Shown here: positions 34,607 to 42,943 of the stretch, one piece after another
Layout: each line of letters opens with the position of its first letter
How positions within the stretch are numbered: the stretch's first letter is position 1
Source: an uncultured Eggerthellaceae bacterium
GTDB lineage: Bacteria; Actinomycetota; Coriobacteriia; Coriobacteriales; Eggerthellaceae
Reading direction: 5' to 3'
DNA length: 49,023 nt
NCBI GenBank assembly: GCA_934670115.1
Contig: CAKUOV010000013.1
Coordinates: 1-49,023, forward strand
Position numbers and translations under genes: made by a program
The notes under the pieces: generated by a model
Told to the model about the DNA's origin: nothing
Seen by the model: only the letters and a program-made list of their open reading frames with translations
The model's database searches: none

Positions 34607-36238
34607 CTACTCCAAAGAGAACACGAGCGGATACAGCGGCTGTTCACCGCGCTGCGCGTCAATTTCAAGATCGTCGTATTCCTGCTCGACCTTTTCGACC
34701 AAGGCGTCAAAGTCATCTTGGGAAAGATCTGCGCCCGCCAGAAGCGTCAAGTTGTCCATATCTTCAGCTTCCATGGTTTTCAGAAGCGCAAACAGCACTT
34801 CTTCCAGCGACTGGTCAACTGCTTCAATGGAACCATCGGCAATGCCAATAACGTCGCCGTTATGGATAGGATTGTCGTGAGCATCCTTGGAATCCTTGAT
34901 AGCGGTGGTAATCTCGCCCGTTTTCACTTCCGAGAACGCATCGGTCATGCTCTCGATGTTCGTATCCAAGTCGGCCTCGGGGTCGGCGCCAAACAAAGCG
35001 CTGAACGACGCAGGCACGCTCTTCGTGGGAACAACGCCGCAAGGCCTCTCGGAAAGCTGCGCTGCGCTATTTGCGGCCATAATGATGTTGCTGTTGTTAG
35101 GCAAAATGATAACGGAATCGGCATTTACCCTGTTCACCGCATCAAGCAGGTCTTTCGTGGAAGGATTCATGGTCTGTCCGCCGGACACTACCACATCCAC
35201 ACCCAAGCTCTTAAGAATCTGAGCATTGCCTTCGCCGGCAGCAACGGCAACAAAGCCGAGCGCCTTATGCTCGCCCTGCTCTTCGGCAGCAAGCTTCTCG
35301 GTGCGCTCTTCGCTTTGAAGCTGCATATTGTGGATGAACACCTCGGAAATCTGTCCGCGCTCCAGGAAGTATGCCAGCACCTTGTCGGGCGTGTTGGAGT
35401 GAACATGCACCTTGAACTTGGGGGTTGCACCTACGCACAGCTCGCAGTCACCCATAGTGGCCAAGAATTCCAGAGCTTCATCGGTATCAAGGACATCGGA
35501 GTCAACCAGGAATTCGTTGCAATAGCGGTACGCCGAGCCTTCCCAGTCGTTGATCTGCTCAATTTCCACCTTCGGAGCAGCCGTGCGCGCGAACGCCAGC
35601 GTGTCAACAAGCACGCCTTCCTTACCGGTCAGCGCAGAAACGAACGCGCCAATGAAGATGGACAAGCCAAAACCGCCCGCGTCTACCACGCCATTTTCCT
35701 TCAAAACGGGCAGCAAATCAGGGGTGCGCTGTACGGATGCAAACGCTTCTGCCGCAATAGCGTCCATGGCGTCATCGGTAGAAAGTTTTGCCTTGCGTGC
35801 TTTCTTCGCAGCGGCGGCAGTGTCCTTCAAAACAGTCAGAATCGTGCCCTCGACTGGCTTGCGAACAGCCTTGAATGCAACTTCTACCGCCTTTTGGAAG
35901 CCCGCGTCAATCATCGCTGTGTCAAAAACTTCGCACGTTTGCGCGCCTTCGCAGAAACCGCGCAGAATCTGGGACGTAATAACACCCGAGTTGCCGCGCG
36001 CGCCCATAAGCGCACCTTGCGTGATTGCCTTGCGAATGTCGTTTTGCGTGTAGCCAATGGGCATGGCCGCAAGATTGTTGACCACGCTTTCAATGGTAAG
36101 CGACATATTGGTGCCTGTATCACCGTCGGGAACAGGGAAAACATTAAGGCGATTGACTTCTTCTTTGCGCTCCGACAAGATCTTGCTGGCAGCCGCAATC
36201 GCATTCACAATGTTGTTTCGTGAATAGTGCTCAGACAT
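34607..36238 (-). CDS. fakA: DAK2-domain fatty acid kinase catalytic subunit (FakA/YloV)
   Basis: This 543-residue protein has an N-terminal DhaL-type kinase domain with NVFPVPDGDTGTNM (32-45; the Asp residues bind Mg-ATP) and GARGNSGVITSQIL. The FakA middle region follows, then a C-terminal DegV-like part (LGFVAVAAGEGNAQILKSLGVD, GGQTMNPSTKDLL, LPNNSNI). FakA phosphorylates fatty acids presented by FakB and feeds PlsX/PlsY lipid synthesis. No fakB (DegV) gene is in the window. It follows an Asp23-family gene and precedes recG, as yloU-yloV-recG in Bacillus. Confidence 0.93.
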   Translation of the reverse strand: MSEHYSRNNIVNAIAAASKILSERKEEVNRLNVFPVPDGDTGTNMSLTIESVVNNLAAMPIGYTQNDIRKAITQGALMGARGNSGVITSQILRGFCEGAQTCEVFDTAMIDAGFQKAVEVAFKAVRKPVEGTILTVLKDTAAAAKKARKAKLSTDDAMDAIAAEAFASVQRTPDLLPVLKENGVVDAGGFGLSIFIGAFVSALTGKEGVLVDTLAFARTAAPKVEIEQINDWEGSAYRYCNEFLVDSDVLDTDEALEFLATMGDCELCVGATPKFKVHVHSNTPDKVLAYFLERGQISEVFIHNMQLQSEERTEKLAAEEQGEHKALGFVAVAAGEGNAQILKSLGVDVVVSGGQTMNPSTKDLLDAVNRVNADSVIILPNNSNIIMAANSAAQLSERPCGVVPTKSVPASFSALFGADPEADLDTNIESMTDAFSEVKTGEITTAIKDSKDAHDNPIHNGDVIGIADGSIEAVDQSLEEVLFALLKTMEAEDMDNLTLLAGADLSQDDFDALVEKVEQEYDDLEIDAQRGEQPLYPLVFSLE

Positions 36239-36275
36239 GAAAACCTCAATTTCGTTTTGCGATAATCTCGAACCG

Positions 36276-36620
36276 TTATTTTATTTTGATGCCCTGAACA
36301 TGAACCTCTATTGCTGCAAGAGGAATACGCGTGTACTCGGTCAGCGCGAAACGCACCGCATCGGTCAGGTTACGCGTGACCGTGGAAACGTTGATACCGT
36401 ATTCGACCACAATATAAAGATCAACGCGAACGCCTTGCTCTTCTTTGGTCACCACAACACCGCGGCGCAAACGCGAGGCGGGCAAAATCTTTGCAATGCC
36501 ATCGGCAGCGTTCGGTGCGGTCATGCCAACCACGCCGTAGCACTGCATAGCAGCGTTTCCCACGACATCGGCTAAAACATCGTTCGATACATGCAAATCT
36601 CCAGGAATGATTTCGCTCAT
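36276..36620 (-). CDS. Asp23/Gls24 family (YloU-like) protein
   Basis: This 114-residue protein has the Asp23 domain throughout: ISNDVLADVV-like opening, AAMQCYGVVGM, then VVVTKEEQGVRVDLYIVVEYGINVSTVTRNLTDAV. Such proteins are abundant, envelope- or stress-linked scaffolds, and YloU is regularly paired with FakA/YloV. The start at 36620 follows AAGGGAAG. It begins 37 bp upstream of fakA and marks the left edge of the accessory insertion, since in the conserved order rpmB should lie next on this side. Confidence 0.9.
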   Translation of the reverse strand: MSEIIPGDLHVSNDVLADVVGNAAMQCYGVVGMTAPNAADGIAKILPASRLRRGVVVTKEEQGVRVDLYIVVEYGINVSTVTRNLTDAVRFALTEYTRIPLAAIEVHVQGIKIK

Positions 36621-36807
36621 AGGACTTCCCTTCAATGTCGTGCTAATAATGCTTCAAAGCAAGCGCTTCAAAAATAAACTCTAAAAGTATACCCCTTATA
36701 CGAAAAAGCAAGAAGCCTGGCCAACAAATGCGCCACAACCGCACAACTGAACGGCTGTGCGCTCGTTGACAAACTGCGTCGGAATAATATGGCAGATCTT
36801 CTGACGA

Positions 36808-36928
36808 TGATAAAAACGACCCACTTTTCTGTGGATTTTTAGCTTCTCGATTGTTGAGTTTCGGCATTTCCCCAGGTCACAAAAAGTAAGCCGTGGTAAA
36901 CCCACAGAAAAGTACCCTATTTTTATCA
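36808..36928. repeat. 121-bp inverted-repeat (MITE-like) element
   Basis: Two 27-nt arms (36808-36834 and 36902-36928) face each other. The outer TGATAAAAA and inner ACTTTTCTGTGG blocks are identical and only a six-base middle differs. The internal part is about 67 bp and holds no convincing gene. This is the look of IS ends or a small non-autonomous element. The rest of the 415-bp gap (36621-37035) holds a duplicated coding remnant and no supported gene. Confidence 0.6.
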
Positions 36929-36958
36929 GGGGCACCGGGGGCAAAACTCCGTCGTAGC

Positions 36959-37016
36959 CTTAACTCCTACCCGCGCGCTCCTTCACCGCTTTCTTGTGCG
37001 CACAGAAGCGTCGATG
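36959..37016 (-). pseudogene. Coding 3'-end remnant, copy 1
   Basis: This stretch matches 38366-38424 at roughly 48 of 57 positions. Read on the minus strand, both copies end as F-x-A-H-x-K-A-x-K-E-R-x-x-R-S-stop. Several of the differences fall on third codon positions, which suggests that both derive from the 3' end of one real gene. The parent gene was not identified; a transposase is one possibility. Confidence 0.5.
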
Positions 37017-37035
37017 CCGTTTCCCCGCTAACATC

Positions 37036-38208
37036 TTAAAACGTATCCCAGCCACGCAAAGCCGCGCGCTGGATGGCGAAGGCATCCGCGGCGTCAACCG
37101 AACCATTACGCGTTACATCTGCACGATGGCACATATCGGCATAATCAGAGCGATTCTCGTAATAGTCGGTCGTGGCAATTTCATAAGCTGCCTGCGCGTC
37201 AACAACATTGAGCACGCCGTTGCCGTTCACATCGCCTTCCCCTTTTGGACGTCTCCCCGTGAAATAACCGGGATCATTGGTTCCAGCATCAATGTGAGCA
37301 TACGCCGCATCGGTATGCGCGGCGCTATACGTGGTACACGCGCCGCCTACCAATGATGCGCAGCCAGCAAACATGCAATCTGATGAACGCACTTCATCGG
37401 TGGTAAACAACCCCGATACGTAAACAGTAGAAAGCGATGAGCAACCGGAGAACAGGAAGCGCATATCCGTTGCGTTCGAGGTATTCAGGCTCGACAAATC
37501 CAGGGTCTCAAGCGAAGAGCACCCCGAGAACATATAAGACAAGGACGTTGCGCTGGAGATATCGAAGGAAGTGAGATCAAGCGACGTGAGCGATGCGCAG
37601 CCCTCAAACATAAACGACAGAGAAGTCACGTTCAAAGTATCCAACGAAGACAAATCTAAAGACGTAAGCGAAGAGCAGTCGGTAAACATGGACGACAAGG
37701 ATGTTACTTCCGATGTGTCTAGACCAGACAAGTCAACGGAAGCAAGCGATGAGCAACCATAGAACAGATAGCGGCACGTTTCAACGGATACACCTGAATC
37801 AACGCGGGCAGCCGTTATTGACTTACGCTGGGAATACCAGGGTACATCGGTCCAAATGCCCCAACTCGCAAGCTTGCCGCAAGCAAGGCCGGGCAAGGGT
37901 CGCACGGTCAATAGACCCGCGTCATCAATCATCCACTCGCACGTGCCGCACTCGGTCCAGCCAGGAGTCGCCTTGTTTTCGGATTCGGTTTGATCGACAT
38001 TACCGCCGGTCGAGTTGGAGTCCGAACTTAAAGCCGCATCTTCGCGAGCAGACACGGCAGCGTCGATGACTGCAGCATTTGGGCCAGCGCTTGGAGCGCA
38101 CCCTTCTCCAGCAAACGCGGACGCAGGCACCAGGACCAACACCAAAACGACGGACAAAAGAACATTTGCTGCCTTACCCATGAGCCGAAACACACTCTCC
38201 ATTCGCAT
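37036..38208 (-). CDS. Secreted BspA-like (DUF285) repeat protein with dockerin-type C-terminus
   Basis: The protein has about 390 residues. A signal peptide (hydrophobic VLLSVVLVLVLVPASAFA, cleavage after about residue 33) is followed by a low-complexity Ser/Asp/Ala linker and a WTECGTCEWMIDDAGLLTVRP block. About five 24-25-residue DUF285 leucine-rich repeats come next (pattern MFxGCSSLxSLDLSSLDTS, about 149-286). The end is two dockerin-like calcium loops (DVNGNGVLNVVDA at about 326 and DVTRNGSVDAADA at about 364). BspA-like proteins mediate host or bacterial adhesion; dockerins bind cohesins. Two close ATGs are possible; the first is used. There is no sortase motif, so anchoring may depend on the dockerin. 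Confidence 0.82.
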   Translation of the reverse strand: MRMESVFRLMGKAANVLLSVVLVLVLVPASAFAGEGCAPSAGPNAAVIDAAVSAREDAALSSDSNSTGGNVDQTESENKATPGWTECGTCEWMIDDAGLLTVRPLPGLACGKLASWGIWTDVPWYSQRKSITAARVDSGVSVETCRYLFYGCSSLASVDLSGLDTSEVTSLSSMFTDCSSLTSLDLSSLDTLNVTSLSFMFEGCASLTSLDLTSFDISSATSLSYMFSGCSSLETLDLSSLNTSNATDMRFLFSGCSSLSTVYVSGLFTTDEVRSSDCMFAGCASLVGGACTTYSAAHTDAAYAHIDAGTNDPGYFTGRRPKGEGDVNGNGVLNVVDAQAAYEIATTDYYENRSDYADMCHRADVTRNGSVDAADAFAIQRAALRGWDTF

Positions 38209-38320
38209 TATTCCCCAACAAACACCATATTGCAGTTTCCCAGTATACACCCTCCTTCTTGCTGGACATATAATCGGAGCAATCTAGGAACTGCCGCTGC
38301 GGCCTCTCCATATTGCTATA

Positions 38321-38353
38321 TTGTTGACAAAAGGTGGGGTAATTTGTCAACAA
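38321..38353. repeat. 33-bp palindromic repeat, copy A
   Basis: Perfect 11-bp arms TTGTTGACAAA / TTTGTCAACAA flank an 11-nt core AGGTGGGGTAA. The reverse complement of copy B (46417-46449) matches it at 32 of 33 bases. It lies 113 bp upstream of the BspA-like start and just past the 3' end of the MATE gene. It could be an operator or an interspersed repeat. Confidence 0.75.
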
Positions 38354-38365
38354 TGAGCGATAGGG

Positions 38366-38424
38366 CTTAACTCCTAGCCACGCGCTCCTTCGCTGCCTTC
38401 TCGTGCGCCCGGAAGCGTATGATG
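38366..38424 (-). pseudogene. Coding 3'-end remnant, copy 2 (overlaps the MATE 3' end)
   Basis: This matches copy 1 at 36959-37016. On the minus strand the frame ending F-R-A-H-E-K-A-A-K-E-R-V-A-R-S-stop is kept, but the MATE gene reads through the same DNA in another frame (its last residues are LPGAREGSEGARG). The MATE tail may therefore have been replaced by foreign sequence. Confidence 0.5.
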
Positions 38425-39813
38425 CCCGGCAACGCTCGTGCCACAATCGACCGACGCTTTACGCGGATGAGGATTATCCTGCAGCGAATGCATGTGGGGA
38501 TGAATTACCTTGAAGTAGTAGATAGCCAGCGAAAGCGCCGCGCAAGCCCAGGTCAAAGGGTAAACGCAAGCAATGCCGGCAACGCCCAAGGTGCCCAACG
38601 GAGTTAGGTACAAAAGCGCCAAGCGCATACATGCGAAGCACACAAGGATCACGCACATAGGAACGCGGGTATTGCCCACGCCCCTGCTGGCACCCGCATA
38701 CGTCTCGACAAATGCATACAGCCAATAGAACGGCAGCGTGGTCATCATGATGGCGCTGCCCAGCGAAATCACTTCCACATCGCCCACGAACAACCCCATG
38801 AGCGGCTGCCGTACCAGCAGTAAGATGGCAGCCGTTGCAATGCTGGAGCCCAGGCCCATAAAAAGACATGTTCGAACGCCTTTATGCACGCGCCCATGGC
38901 AATGCGCGCCCGTGTTTTGCGCCGTAAGCACCGTTACTGTTTGGCCAAGCACCACTAACGGCTCGTAAACAAGCAGCTCAATCCTGAAATATGCCGTGAA
39001 CGCCGCAATGCCCGCCTCTCCCGTGCCGTTCACCACATACTGAATAAGCACGTTGGAGACCGTCATCATGAGCGACTGCACCCCCGAAGGGAAACCAAGC
39101 CTCATGATTTCCTTTGCTGTAGAAGCATCAAGGCGCAGCAAGCGCCAGCGCAGCACGCAGGGAAGCTCCGTCCTGCGTAAACGCCACAGGGCATAGACGC
39201 ACGCACATCCTTGCGCCGCAAACGTTGACCACGCAATACCTGCAACGCCGCCGTCAATGACCAGCAAGAACAGCGCATCCAGCACAACGTTGAGCGCGCC
39301 GCCCAGAACTTGAGCTTGCAAAGGAGATTGCGAATCACCAAAAGCGCGCAAGCACGCCGAAGCCATGTTGTAGACGATGATAAACGGCAGCGACAAGAAG
39401 TATATTTGCAGGTACAGTGTGGCATCGTCCAAAACCGAAGCAGGAACGCCCATGCCAATCACAATAAAACGAGCAGCGAAGAATCCTACCGCCGCACAGA
39501 TAATGCCCCAAATCACCGCGAGCACAAGCGACGTACCCACCGTTTTTTCCATACCCGGAACGTCGCGCGCCCCGAACGCACGCGCCGCCACCACGTTCGA
39601 GCCAACCGACACGCCCAAAAAGAAGCTCACCGCACAATAAGCAACCAAAGACGAAGCACCGAGTGCCGCCATGCCCGCTGCGCCTAAAACATTGCCGGCG
39701 AAGAGAACATCCACCGCCGAATAAAGCAGCTGGATAAGACTCGCGCCCAAAAGAGGAACCGCAAATCGAAAAACGCTTTTCCCCAGGGCACCTTCGGTGA
39801 AATCAACAGCCAT
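38374..39813 (-). CDS. MATE-family efflux transporter
   Basis: This 479-residue multidrug and toxin extrusion family protein has about 12 membrane helices in two related halves. Family-typical segments are FRFAVPLLGASLIQLLYSAVDVLFAGNVLG, VSVGSNVVAARAFGARD and ACLRAFGDSQSPL (half 1), and RLGFPSGVQSLMMTVSNVLIQ with VLTAQNTGAH and ASRGVGNTRVP (half 2). It starts 5 bp after the second ABC ATPase and is the last gene of the methyltransferase-ABC operon, so its cargo is probably linked to that system. The last about 35 residues are polar, are not MATE-like and overlap a duplicated remnant. The ribosome-binding site is weak, so coupling is likely. Confidence 0.88.
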   Translation of the reverse strand: MAVDFTEGALGKSVFRFAVPLLGASLIQLLYSAVDVLFAGNVLGAAGMAALGASSLVAYCAVSFFLGVSVGSNVVAARAFGARDVPGMEKTVGTSLVLAVIWGIICAAVGFFAARFIVIGMGVPASVLDDATLYLQIYFLSLPFIIVYNMASACLRAFGDSQSPLQAQVLGGALNVVLDALFLLVIDGGVAGIAWSTFAAQGCACVYALWRLRRTELPCVLRWRLLRLDASTAKEIMRLGFPSGVQSLMMTVSNVLIQYVVNGTGEAGIAAFTAYFRIELLVYEPLVVLGQTVTVLTAQNTGAHCHGRVHKGVRTCLFMGLGSSIATAAILLLVRQPLMGLFVGDVEVISLGSAIMMTTLPFYWLYAFVETYAGASRGVGNTRVPMCVILVCFACMRLALLYLTPLGTLGVAGIACVYPLTWACAALSLAIYYFKVIHPHMHSLQDNPHPRKASVDCGTSVAGHHTLPGAREGSEGARG

Positions 39814-39818
39814 AACGA

Positions 39819-40571
39819 TTACCCGTTGAGCGTATATACCGAAGAAAGCAGAAGCTTCGTGTAATCGGATTGGGGGTTTTCCAAAACGTCATGCGCCGCG
39901 CCGCATTCCACAACGCGACCTTTTTCCATAACCACCAGATTATCGCAGATATTTGACGCCAAAGCCAGGTCATGCGTGATGAATACGATGGTCACCCTCT
40001 TTTTGAGCTGGGAAATCAGCTCCACAATGCGCGCTTGCGTAGTCACATCCAGCGCACTGGTAATTTCATCGCAGATAAGCACGGAAGGATCGGTCATCAA
40101 AGCGCGTGCAATGGCGGTGCGTTGGCATTGTCCGCCGCTGACCTGCGAGGGATAGCGCTCGAAAAAGCTTTCATCCAAGCCCACAGCAACTAACAACGCG
40201 CGCGCTTTCCGCTCCGCTTCGGCACGCGAAAGACCAAAGCTTCTTCCCGGTTCCATCAGAGAGAAACCAAGGGTGCGACGCGGGTCGAAGGAATCAATCG
40301 GGTTCTGAAAAATCATCTGCATGGTGCGGTAAACATCACGGGCGGACTTCAAATCCTTACCGCCAATTTCATCCCCGAAAAGCAGAACCCGCCCGTTATC
40401 AGGCTGTTCAAGCATCATCACGATGCGCGCTAGCGTGCTTTTTCCGCAACCGCTGCCGCCCACAATGCCCAGACACTTCCCCTGCTCCACCTGAAAGCTG
40501 ACCCTATCAAGCGCTGAGCGCGCCATAGAGGGGAAACGCTTCGTCACATCTCGCACTTCCAAGGCAATCAT
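39819..40571 (-). CDS. Nickel/peptide ABC transporter ATP-binding protein (NikE/OppF type)
   Basis: This 250-residue ATPase has Walker A GGSGCGKST, the Q-loop segment MQMIFQNPIDSFDPRRT, the ABC signature SGGQCQRTAIARAL, and Walker B VLICDEITSALDV. PDSFDPRRT-type spacing after the Q-loop is typical of the OppF/DppF/NikE branch. It overlaps the preceding ATPase by 4 bp (ATGA), so the two are made together as a heterodimeric motor. With two permeases and a lipoprotein encoded just upstream it completes an importer of oligopeptides, opines or chelated nickel. Confidence 0.92.
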   Translation of the reverse strand: MIALEVRDVTKRFPSMARSALDRVSFQVEQGKCLGIVGGSGCGKSTLARIVMMLEQPDNGRVLLFGDEIGGKDLKSARDVYRTMQMIFQNPIDSFDPRRTLGFSLMEPGRSFGLSRAEAERKARALLVAVGLDESFFERYPSQVSGGQCQRTAIARALMTDPSVLICDEITSALDVTTQARIVELISQLKKRVTIVFITHDLALASNICDNLVVMEKGRVVECGAAHDVLENPQSDYTKLLLSSVYTLNG

Positions 40572-41353
40572 TGCTTGCCCCCAAACCGCGGAACAGCATC
40601 CATAAGCATTTGGGTATACGGGTGGCTGGGGTGGGCAATCAGCTGATCAGTGGTGCCTTCTTCCACGATTCGCCCTTCCTTCATGACGTATAAGTAGTCC
40701 GACATGTGCGTCAAAACGGCAATGTTGTGAGAAATAACCACTATAGACGTGCCTAGCTCCCGATTGATATGCATGAGCTCGCCGACCACCTGGGCTTGCA
40801 CGGTTACGTCCAGCGCCGCCGTGGGCTCATCAGCAAACAAAAGCTTAGGATTGGCAACCAGCGCCATGCCGATTGCGGCACGCTGCGCCATGCCTCCCGA
40901 AAGTTCGAAGACGTAATTCCTTAGCACTTCGCTTGGATTATCGAATCCCAAACGCGAAAGCAATTCCACCGATGCAGCATCGGCTTCTTTACGGCTCATT
41001 CCCTTACGCAGGCGCATGACCTCGCGATACTGAGAGCCAATCGTGCGCACCGGGCTAAAAGTAGCCTGGGGACTTTGAGAGACCAGAGCTGCACGCTCCC
41101 CCAAAAAGCATCGTCGCATCTTAGGCGAGAAAGCGCCCAGATCTTGCCCCTCAAAGAAAAACGAACCGCTATCGACGGAACCCCCTTCGGGAAGAACACC
41201 CAGAGCAGCATGAATCAGGGTGCTTTTACCACTCCCCGATTCCCCCGCAATGCCCACAACGGAGCCTTCCTCCACCCGGATGGTGGCGCCGTGCAAGACG
41301 GCGCTACCATCGTAGGAGACGTTCACGTTGTTTATTTCAAGCAAAGCTGCCAT
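40568..41353 (-). CDS. Nickel/peptide ABC transporter ATP-binding protein (NikD/OppD type)
   Basis: This 261-residue ATPase has Walker A GESGSGKST, the Q-loop block ALVSQSPQATFSPVRT, the ABC signature LSGGMAQRAAIGMALV and Walker B LLFADEPTAALDV. It lacks the long C-terminal oligopeptide extension of full-length OppD (about 320 residues), which is more like NikD. It begins 12 bp after the lipoprotein gene and overlaps the second ATPase by 4 bp. Confidence 0.92.
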   Translation of the reverse strand: MAALLEINNVNVSYDGSAVLHGATIRVEEGSVVGIAGESGSGKSTLIHAALGVLPEGGSVDSGSFFFEGQDLGAFSPKMRRCFLGERAALVSQSPQATFSPVRTIGSQYREVMRLRKGMSRKEADAASVELLSRLGFDNPSEVLRNYVFELSGGMAQRAAIGMALVANPKLLFADEPTAALDVTVQAQVVGELMHINRELGTSIVVISHNIAVLTHMSDYLYVMKEGRIVEEGTTDQLIAHPSHPYTQMLMDAVPRFGGKQ

Positions 41354-41365
41354 GATACTTGTTCG

Positions 41366-42943
41366 TTAGTCCTTGTAATCCATCTGGTAGCTCAACCAGT
41401 CGTACTGACCATGCATTTTCAGATTCTCAACGTTTGCCGCCGTTACATCGTTGACCAGCATGTGGACCATGTACACATATGCATGATCATCCAAGGCAAT
41501 CTGCTGAATCTGCTGCACGAGCTGCTTTTGGGTGGCTTCATCCTTGGTCTGCTTCAACTGGGCCAACAACTCATCAACCTGGGCGTTGCTGTATTTACCG
41601 TAATTCGCGCTGCCATCGGTACCCAAAACGGTGGACAGGTACGTATACGGATTGCCCGTGGGCAGCGTGGAGTATGCCATGGTGCCAATTTCCCAATCGC
41701 TCTGATTCAAGCGAGCGCCAATTTTTTCGGCAACTTCAATGCTGCACTCAATGCCAATCTTGCTGAGCTGGGAAGACAGCGCTTCGCAGTCCTTGGGCAG
41801 CGCAGCGTTTGCCTCGTACGTGCAAATGCGCAAAGAGAGCTTCTTGCCGTCCTTGTCCAAAATGCCGTCACCATCGGTATCAGCGTAACCCGCATCGGCA
41901 AGAACCTGCTTCGCCTTCTCAACATCGAAAGTCAAAGACGTCACGCCGTCAGCATAATCCGAAGAATCGGGGAACACCGCGTGGGCTGCTTGCGCGCCAT
42001 TATTGTAGATAGCCTTCACGTAAGAGTCGCGATCAATGCACATGCTCACCGCCTGACGCACGGCATCGTCGCTCATAATCTCGCTCTTCATGTTGAAGTA
42101 GAGCATGTGAGCACGCGCCTGGTTGCTCTGATACACGGTGTACTTAGAAGTATCGCTCAGCACAGACAGCTGATCATCCGCAACGTTCATCAGGGCGCAG
42201 ACCTCGTTGTTTTGCAACGCGGAAACCTTGGAGCGGTCATCGGTCAAGTACAAAGCGTTTACCTTCTTGATCTTGGGTTCGCCTTGCCAGTAACCCTCAT
42301 ATGCGGAAAGCTGCACATCGCCATTGTCGGCGAAGGAATCAATTTTGTAGGGACCAGTACCTACCGGCATGTTATCGGCAGCGCCCGAGTTCACATCGAT
42401 GATAGACGTGACCGGCTCGCACAGCTCATTTACGAAGCCATAATTCGTGCCGTTCGTCACAATCGTCAAAATGTTGCCTTCGGCTGTCATGCTAGCAATA
42501 TCCAAAGATTTCTTAGCGCGGTCATTCATGGAAATATCGCGCTCCAAGCTCGCCTTTACCGCAGCGGCGTCCATTTTGTTGCCGTTTTGGAACGTAACGT
42601 TGTCGCGCAGCGTAATCTTCCACGTGGTGTCGTTTACCATCTCTGCAGATTGCGCCAACATAGGCTGAGGCTCAAAATTGCCGTCAATACGATAGAGCTG
42701 CTCATAAATACCCAGGTAGGAGCCCTGCCAACCCATGTAGTTGTTGGTGGGGTCAATGTTGTAGTCGCCCGCGTTCGAGGTCCATGCCACATTCATGGTG
42801 TCGCTTTTCGCGGCTGCACTTCCGCTGGCGCTGGAGCCCGAAGCAGAACAGCCCGCAAGACCCATAGCTGCCGCAGCCGCAAGGGCAACGGCCAGACCAG
42901 CGCCCAGAAGACGACTACGCAGTTTCACGTTCGTTTTCTTCAT
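41366..42943 (-). CDS. ABC transporter substrate-binding lipoprotein (SBP family 5, NikA/DppA-like)
   Basis: The protein has 525 residues. The lipoprotein signal peptide ends in the lipobox LAGC (Cys at about 32), followed by a flexible Ser/Gly/Ala linker. The mature part is an SBP_bac_5 fold, with segments such as WKITLRDNVTFQNGNKMDAAAVKASLER and VPVGTGPYKI-like DNMPVGTGPYKIDSF. Family members bind peptides, dipeptides, opines or metal-chelator complexes such as Ni(II). The ligand here cannot be read from the sequence; NikD-like ATPase size and the methyltransferase partner make a nickel or metallophore ligand attractive. GAGGAAGG precedes the ATG. It overlaps the permease gene by 29 bp. Confidence 0.9.
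   Translation of the reverse strand: MKKTNVKLRSRLLGAGLAVALAAAAAMGLAGCSASGSSASGSAAAKSDTMNVAWTSNAGDYNIDPTNNYMGWQGSYLGIYEQLYRIDGNFEPQPMLAQSAEMVNDTTWKITLRDNVTFQNGNKMDAAAVKASLERDISMNDRAKKSLDIASMTAEGNILTIVTNGTNYGFVNELCEPVTSIIDVNSGAADNMPVGTGPYKIDSFADNGDVQLSAYEGYWQGEPKIKKVNALYLTDDRSKVSALQNNEVCALMNVADDQLSVLSDTSKYTVYQSNQARAHMLYFNMKSEIMSDDAVRQAVSMCIDRDSYVKAIYNNGAQAAHAVFPDSSDYADGVTSLTFDVEKAKQVLADAGYADTDGDGILDKDGKKLSLRICTYEANAALPKDCEALSSQLSKIGIECSIEVAEKIGARLNQSDWEIGTMAYSTLPTGNPYTYLSTVLGTDGSANYGKYSNAQVDELLAQLKQTKDEATQKQLVQQIQQIALDDHAYVYMVHMLVNDVTAANVENLKMHGQYDWLSYQMDYKD

Noticed and set aside
34511..36223. Long plus-strand open frames opposite fakA (570 codons) and, at 41075-42961, opposite the lipoprotein and first ATPase genes (628 codons)
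   Set aside because: They are antisense shadows. Their translations have no recognisable domain and unusual composition, and the minus-strand frames carry complete, clearly identified proteins with ribosome-binding sites and operon spacing.
36643..36944. Two short minus-strand open frames of 74 and 82 codons in the gap left of the BspA-like gene
   Set aside because: They overlap in different frames across the inverted-repeat element, lack ribosome-binding sites and have no recognisable domain.
37550..37760. Regular repeats in the BspA-like gene considered as a CRISPR array
   Set aside because: The repeats are in-frame, imperfect, about 72-75 bp long and encode DUF285 leucine-rich repeats; there are no spacers. 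No CRISPR array or cas gene was seen in the window.
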